NCBI GenBank assembly: GCA_016795125.1
Contig: JAEUIG010000391.1
Coordinates: 1-6,728 of the forward strand
Source: Planctomycetaceae bacterium
Lineage (GTDB): Bacteria; Planctomycetota; Planctomycetia; Planctomycetales; Planctomycetaceae
Direction: 5' to 3'
DNA: 6,728 bases
The position numbers and the translations under genes were made by a program. The notes under the pieces were generated by a model that was not told where the DNA came from, did not search any database, and saw only the letters and a program-made list of their open reading frames with translations. Below are positions 4,023 to 6,728 of this stretch, one piece after another (positions within the stretch are counted from its first letter, which is position 1; each line of letters starts with the position of its first letter).

Positions 4023-6362
4023 ATGACCCAGGCATTCAGGTCGCTGGTTCAGTGGTACCTCGGGGTCGAACCGGCCGCGTCCGGGGAAACTGCGCGCTGG
4101 TCGCTGGCCTGGGGAATTCGCGACGTCTCACGCGGGTGGATCGTGGCGGCGCTCCTGGCCGCGTTGCTGCTGATTGCCGTCGTCGCACTGCAGGAACCCG
4201 GCCGGCTCTCGCGCCGCTGGTGGCGGCAGCTGGCGCTGCGGATCGCCGTTCTGGCGGTTGTCGCCGTCTGGCTGGGTCAGCTGACGCTGGAAATCGTCCA
4301 CACCGGCATGCCGACTCTCGTCATGATGATCGACACCTCCGCCAGCATGGGGCTGGAGGACCGCGACCCGGCCGGGAGCGACGGCGGAACTGCGACGCAG
4401 GGAAATCGACTCTCGATCGCCCAACGGCTGTTGCTCAATAACGACGGGGCGCTCCTGCGCGAATTGTCGCGCCGGTTCAGCCTGCATGTCTACGAGTTTT
4501 CCGAGACTGCGCAACCCTTAGGTCTGGCCACGGACAGGCCTGACGTCCCAGCGCTGATGCAGTCTCTCGGCGGGCTTTCACCTTCGGGAACAGAAACCCG
4601 GCCTGGCCCGTGTCTCGACCAGGTGCTGCAGGATTTTCGGGGCGGCGTCCCGGCGGCCGCGATCGTGTTCAGCGACGGCATTGCCAGTCGCACCGCCGAC
4701 GAACGACTGTCGGCGGCGCTGCAGCCGGCCGCGCTCGGAGTGCCGGTCTACACCATCCCGCTGGGCAGCGGCGAACCCGCGCTCGACCTCGAAATCTACG
4801 ACCTGCAGGTCGATCCGATCGTGTTCGTGGGAGACACGGCCGCCATTGATTTCAACGCCCGCGCCACCGGACTGCACGCGCGCGATGCGCAGTTCATCCT
4901 CCGGCGGGAAGGTGCGGCTGCGCCCCTCGCCACCACATCCGCCGCGCTGCCGGCCGACGGCGAGACGCTGTCCGTCCATCTGTCGCTGACTCCCGAGGTC
5001 GAAGGGGACTTCGAGATCGTCATCACCGCGGAGCCAGTCGAAGGCGAAAACAATCGCGAGAACAATGTCTTGCGCCGGCGCGTGCAGGTCCGCCGCGACC
5101 AGATTCGCGCCCTGCTGGTCGAACGTGCGCCTCGCTGGGAATACCGGCACCTGAAATCGCTCCTGGAACGCGATCCCAACATCGAACTCCGGACGGTGCT
5201 GCAGGAATCAGACCTGGAACATCAGCGGGAGGACCGCACCGCCCTGCCGGGATTCCCCGCCACGCGCGACGACCTGTTCGCTTATGACGTCGTCATCCTG
5301 GGGGATGTCGACCTGCAGTACCTGAATCCCGGCGCGCTCGAGTCGCTGCGCGAGTTTGTCCGCACGCGCGGTGGCGGATTGGTGCTCATTGCGGGCGATC
5401 GGCACAATCCGGCCGCATTTCGCGGCACTCCTCTCGAACCACTGATTCCCGTGGACCTCGGGCAGTCGGGCCAGCTGCAATCTCCGACGACGCCGTTTCA
5501 CGTCGCCCCGGCCAGAGCCGGGTCCGACCATCCCTTGCTCCGACTGGGCGCAGAATCGCGAACGGCCGAGTTCTGGCAGTCGCTGCCGCCATTGAACTGG
5601 TCTCGCGATGCCGTCGTCCTGCAGCCTGGAGGGATCGTCGTCGCGACGCGCGGCGCCGCTGCGGAAAGTGCGCCTGTGATCGTGTTGCAGCGGTACGGCG
5701 CCGGGCAGGTGCTGTTCCACGCGACGGACGAACTGTGGCGCTGGAGGAAGCGTGTCGAAGACAGGTACTACGGCCGGTACTGGCGGCAGGCCGTGCGGTT
5801 TCTCTGCCGCGCACAGCGCCTCGGCCAGGCAGGGGACATCGAGCTGACCACGGACCGGGCCGTGTATCGGCAGGGAGAAACTGTCCAGTTCCGACTGCGG
5901 TTTCTCGACGGAACTCCGGCGTCCGACACCGCGGACAGTCTCGCCCTGGAGGTGGAGCGGCGGTCGGGAGACCGGCAGCCGGTGCCGCTCACGGCGTCGC
6001 CCGATGTCCCGGACGAGTTTGCAGGCGCGCTTCCCGACGTTGCCGCCGGCGAGTATCACGCCTCGCTGGTGCTCCCGCCGCTTGTCTCTGAGTCGCCCGG
6101 CTGCGATTTCTCCGTGGAACTGCCGCATCGGGAGTTGCTGCGGCAGGCCGCCGATGTCCGCGATCTGCAGCAGGCGGCGCGGGCGTCCGGAGGGGCGGCG
6201 GTCAGCATCGACAAGGTCGGGCAGCTGCCGGACTTGCTTCCTCGCGGCGCCACGACTGCCGTGCTCAGCAGCGAAGCGATCCCACTCTGGGCGCGTGGGG
6301 AGTGGCTGCTGCTGTTTGTCGGCTTGCTGGCGACGGAATGGCTGTTGCGCCGCGGTCCCTGA
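4023..6362 (+). CDS. Membrane-anchored VWA protein with amidotransferase-like domain
   Basis: A 779-residue envelope protein. Order of parts: two membrane segments (residues ~38-57 and ~71-90); a von Willebrand A domain (~97-247) with the metal-site motif DTSAS (104-108), a likely metal Thr190 and FSDG with Asp218; a beta-rich domain (~255-357) with ENNRENN near its end, as in CARDB/Ig-like modules; an alpha/beta domain (~361-480) opening with LLVERAPRWEYRHLKSLL and containing YDVVILGDVD and GGGLVLIAG, typical of the class I glutamine-amidotransferase-like fold; the motif HATDELWRWR...DRYYGRYWRQAVRFL (566-594); another beta-rich domain (~603-700); and a last membrane helix (~757-775) with a short basic tail. 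The nucleophile cysteine expected at the elbow of a true amidotransferase is absent (LIAGDRH), so this domain is probably non-enzymatic. Such proteins usually sit in clusters with MoxR ATPase, DUF58 and BatA-like genes and are thought to act in envelope assembly or maintenance, but the role here is unproven. A second membrane-protein gene follows 71 bases on. No good ribosome site precedes the ATG. Confidence 0.92.
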   Translation: MTQAFRSLVQWYLGVEPAASGETARWSLAWGIRDVSRGWIVAALLAALLLIAVVALQEPGRLSRRWWRQLALRIAVLAVVAVWLGQLTLEIVHTGMPTLVMMIDTSASMGLEDRDPAGSDGGTATQGNRLSIAQRLLLNNDGALLRELSRRFSLHVYEFSETAQPLGLATDRPDVPALMQSLGGLSPSGTETRPGPCLDQVLQDFRGGVPAAAIVFSDGIASRTADERLSAALQPAALGVPVYTIPLGSGEPALDLEIYDLQVDPIVFVGDTAAIDFNARATGLHARDAQFILRREGAAAPLATTSAALPADGETLSVHLSLTPEVEGDFEIVITAEPVEGENNRENNVLRRRVQVRRDQIRALLVERAPRWEYRHLKSLLERDPNIELRTVLQESDLEHQREDRTALPGFPATRDDLFAYDVVILGDVDLQYLNPGALESLREFVRTRGGGLVLIAGDRHNPAAFRGTPLEPLIPVDLGQSGQLQSPTTPFHVAPARAGSDHPLLRLGAESRTAEFWQSLPPLNWSRDAVVLQPGGIVVATRGAAAESAPVIVLQRYGAGQVLFHATDELWRWRKRVEDRYYGRYWRQAVRFLCRAQRLGQAGDIELTTDRAVYRQGETVQFRLRFLDGTPASDTADSLALEVERRSGDRQPVPLTASPDVPDEFAGALPDVAAGEYHASLVLPPLVSESPGCDFSVELPHRELLRQAADVRDLQQAARASGGAAVSIDKVGQLPDLLPRGATTAVLSSEAIPLWARGEWLLLFVGLLATEWLLRRGP

Positions 6363-6372
6363 CTGATATGAT
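6345..6372 (+). promoter_or_regulatory. Possible extended -10 promoter for the downstream gene
   Basis: TGATATGAT (6364-6372) fits an extended -10 element (TGn followed by TATGAT, 5 of 6 matches to TATAAT). A weak -35 candidate, TTGCGC (6345-6350), lies 16 bases before it inside the end of the VWA gene. It would start a transcript about 55 bases before the next ATG. The two genes may equally be cotranscribed. Confidence 0.28.
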
Positions 6373-6433
6373 GCGGGTTCAGGCCGCAGGTTGCCGGCAT
6401 CGTCCGGCTCCGCATGCGCGGCAGGGGAGTCTC

Positions 6434-6728
6434 ATGGCCACGGCGACAACCGCGGTCCGCCTGGAAGATGTTTTTCGCGGCCTGCATCGCAGGCTGCGGA
6501 GCATCGCTGTTTGGTCTGGTACGCTCTGGTGCGTGGCGGCGGCCCTCCTGCTGTTGCTGCTGATCGGACTGATCGACTGGCGCTGGCACGTCGACCTCCC
6601 GCACCATCGTCAGACGCTGCTGGCGATCGCCGCCCTGCTGTGGGGAGCGCTGTTGGCGTGGCTCGTCATTCGACCTGCGCGACGACGCTACCAGGCAAGG
6701 GAAACAGCGCAACGCATTGAAGCTCTGC
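6434..6728 (+). CDS. Membrane protein, N-terminal part, unknown function
   Basis: An open frame from ATG 6434 runs off the window end without a stop; 98 full codons are visible. The start is supported by GGGGAG (6424-6429), four bases before the ATG. The visible part has a short basic N-terminal region (LHRRLRS, residues 17-23), two membrane helices (about 24-47, with the run AAALLLLLLIGLI, and about 61-79), and then a charged stretch (PARRRYQARETAQRIEAL) that looks like the start of a helical or coiled region. Its position 71 bases after the VWA/amidotransferase-like gene on the same strand suggests a shared envelope function. In planctomycetes the corresponding gene is often a long protein with two N-terminal helices and extended coiled coil, sometimes labelled DUF4175-like; this match is from memory of gene order, not from a search. 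The plus-strand frame starting at 6391 overlaps it but is Arg/Pro-rich and looks like a shadow. Confidence 0.82.
   Translation, partial: MATATTAVRLEDVFRGLHRRLRSIAVWSGTLWCVAAALLLLLLIGLIDWRWHVDLPHHRQTLLAIAALLWGALLAWLVIRPARRRYQARETAQRIEAL

Noticed and set aside
5208..6128. 306-residue minus-strand frame inside the VWA gene
   Set aside because: The plus-strand frame has clear VWA and amidotransferase-like motifs; the antisense frame is a composition effect.

Overview
The window most likely comes from a planctomycete chromosome of high GC content (roughly two thirds G+C by eye). This is inferred, not proven. It rests on a VWA protein carrying a glutamine-amidotransferase-like domain and a W-R-W-R / D-R-Y-Y-G-R-Y-W motif of the planctomycete type, and on convergent-gene repeats of a sort I associate with that phylum. 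No rRNA, tRNA, CRISPR array or transposase gene is visible.

Left part, plus strand: the 3' two thirds of a thiolase gene (2-667) is followed, after a 226-base gap with a possible promoter and small dyads, by a major facilitator transporter of the fosmidomycin-resistance (Fsr) type (894-2162). The convergent gap after it (2163-2373) is almost wholly filled by two structured repeats: a 123-base element with 10-base terminal inverted repeats and two internal hairpins (2178-2300), and a long hairpin (2303-2360) placed to act as a bidirectional terminator.

Middle, minus strand: ribosome recycling factor frr (3315-3875) is followed downstream by a proline-rich predicted lipoprotein of unknown role (2374-2937, probable GTG start). 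Between them, immediately after the frr stop, lies an inverted array of degenerate octamers close to AAGGTGCG (3223-3310). This is the least explained structure in the window.

Right part, plus strand, divergent from frr: a 779-residue membrane-anchored VWA / amidotransferase-like protein (4023-6362), then the first 98 codons of a second membrane protein (6434 to the window end). They look like part of the planctomycete gene cluster that usually also holds a MoxR-type ATPase, a DUF58 protein and a BatA-like VWA protein; those partners would lie outside this window. 

The genes do not form one pathway. They are a lipid or acyl-CoA enzyme with a transporter, a translation housekeeping gene with a lipoprotein, and a cell-envelope VWA system. 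I see no clear new defence or mobile system. The noteworthy material is in the repeats and in the predicted non-catalytic amidotransferase fold.
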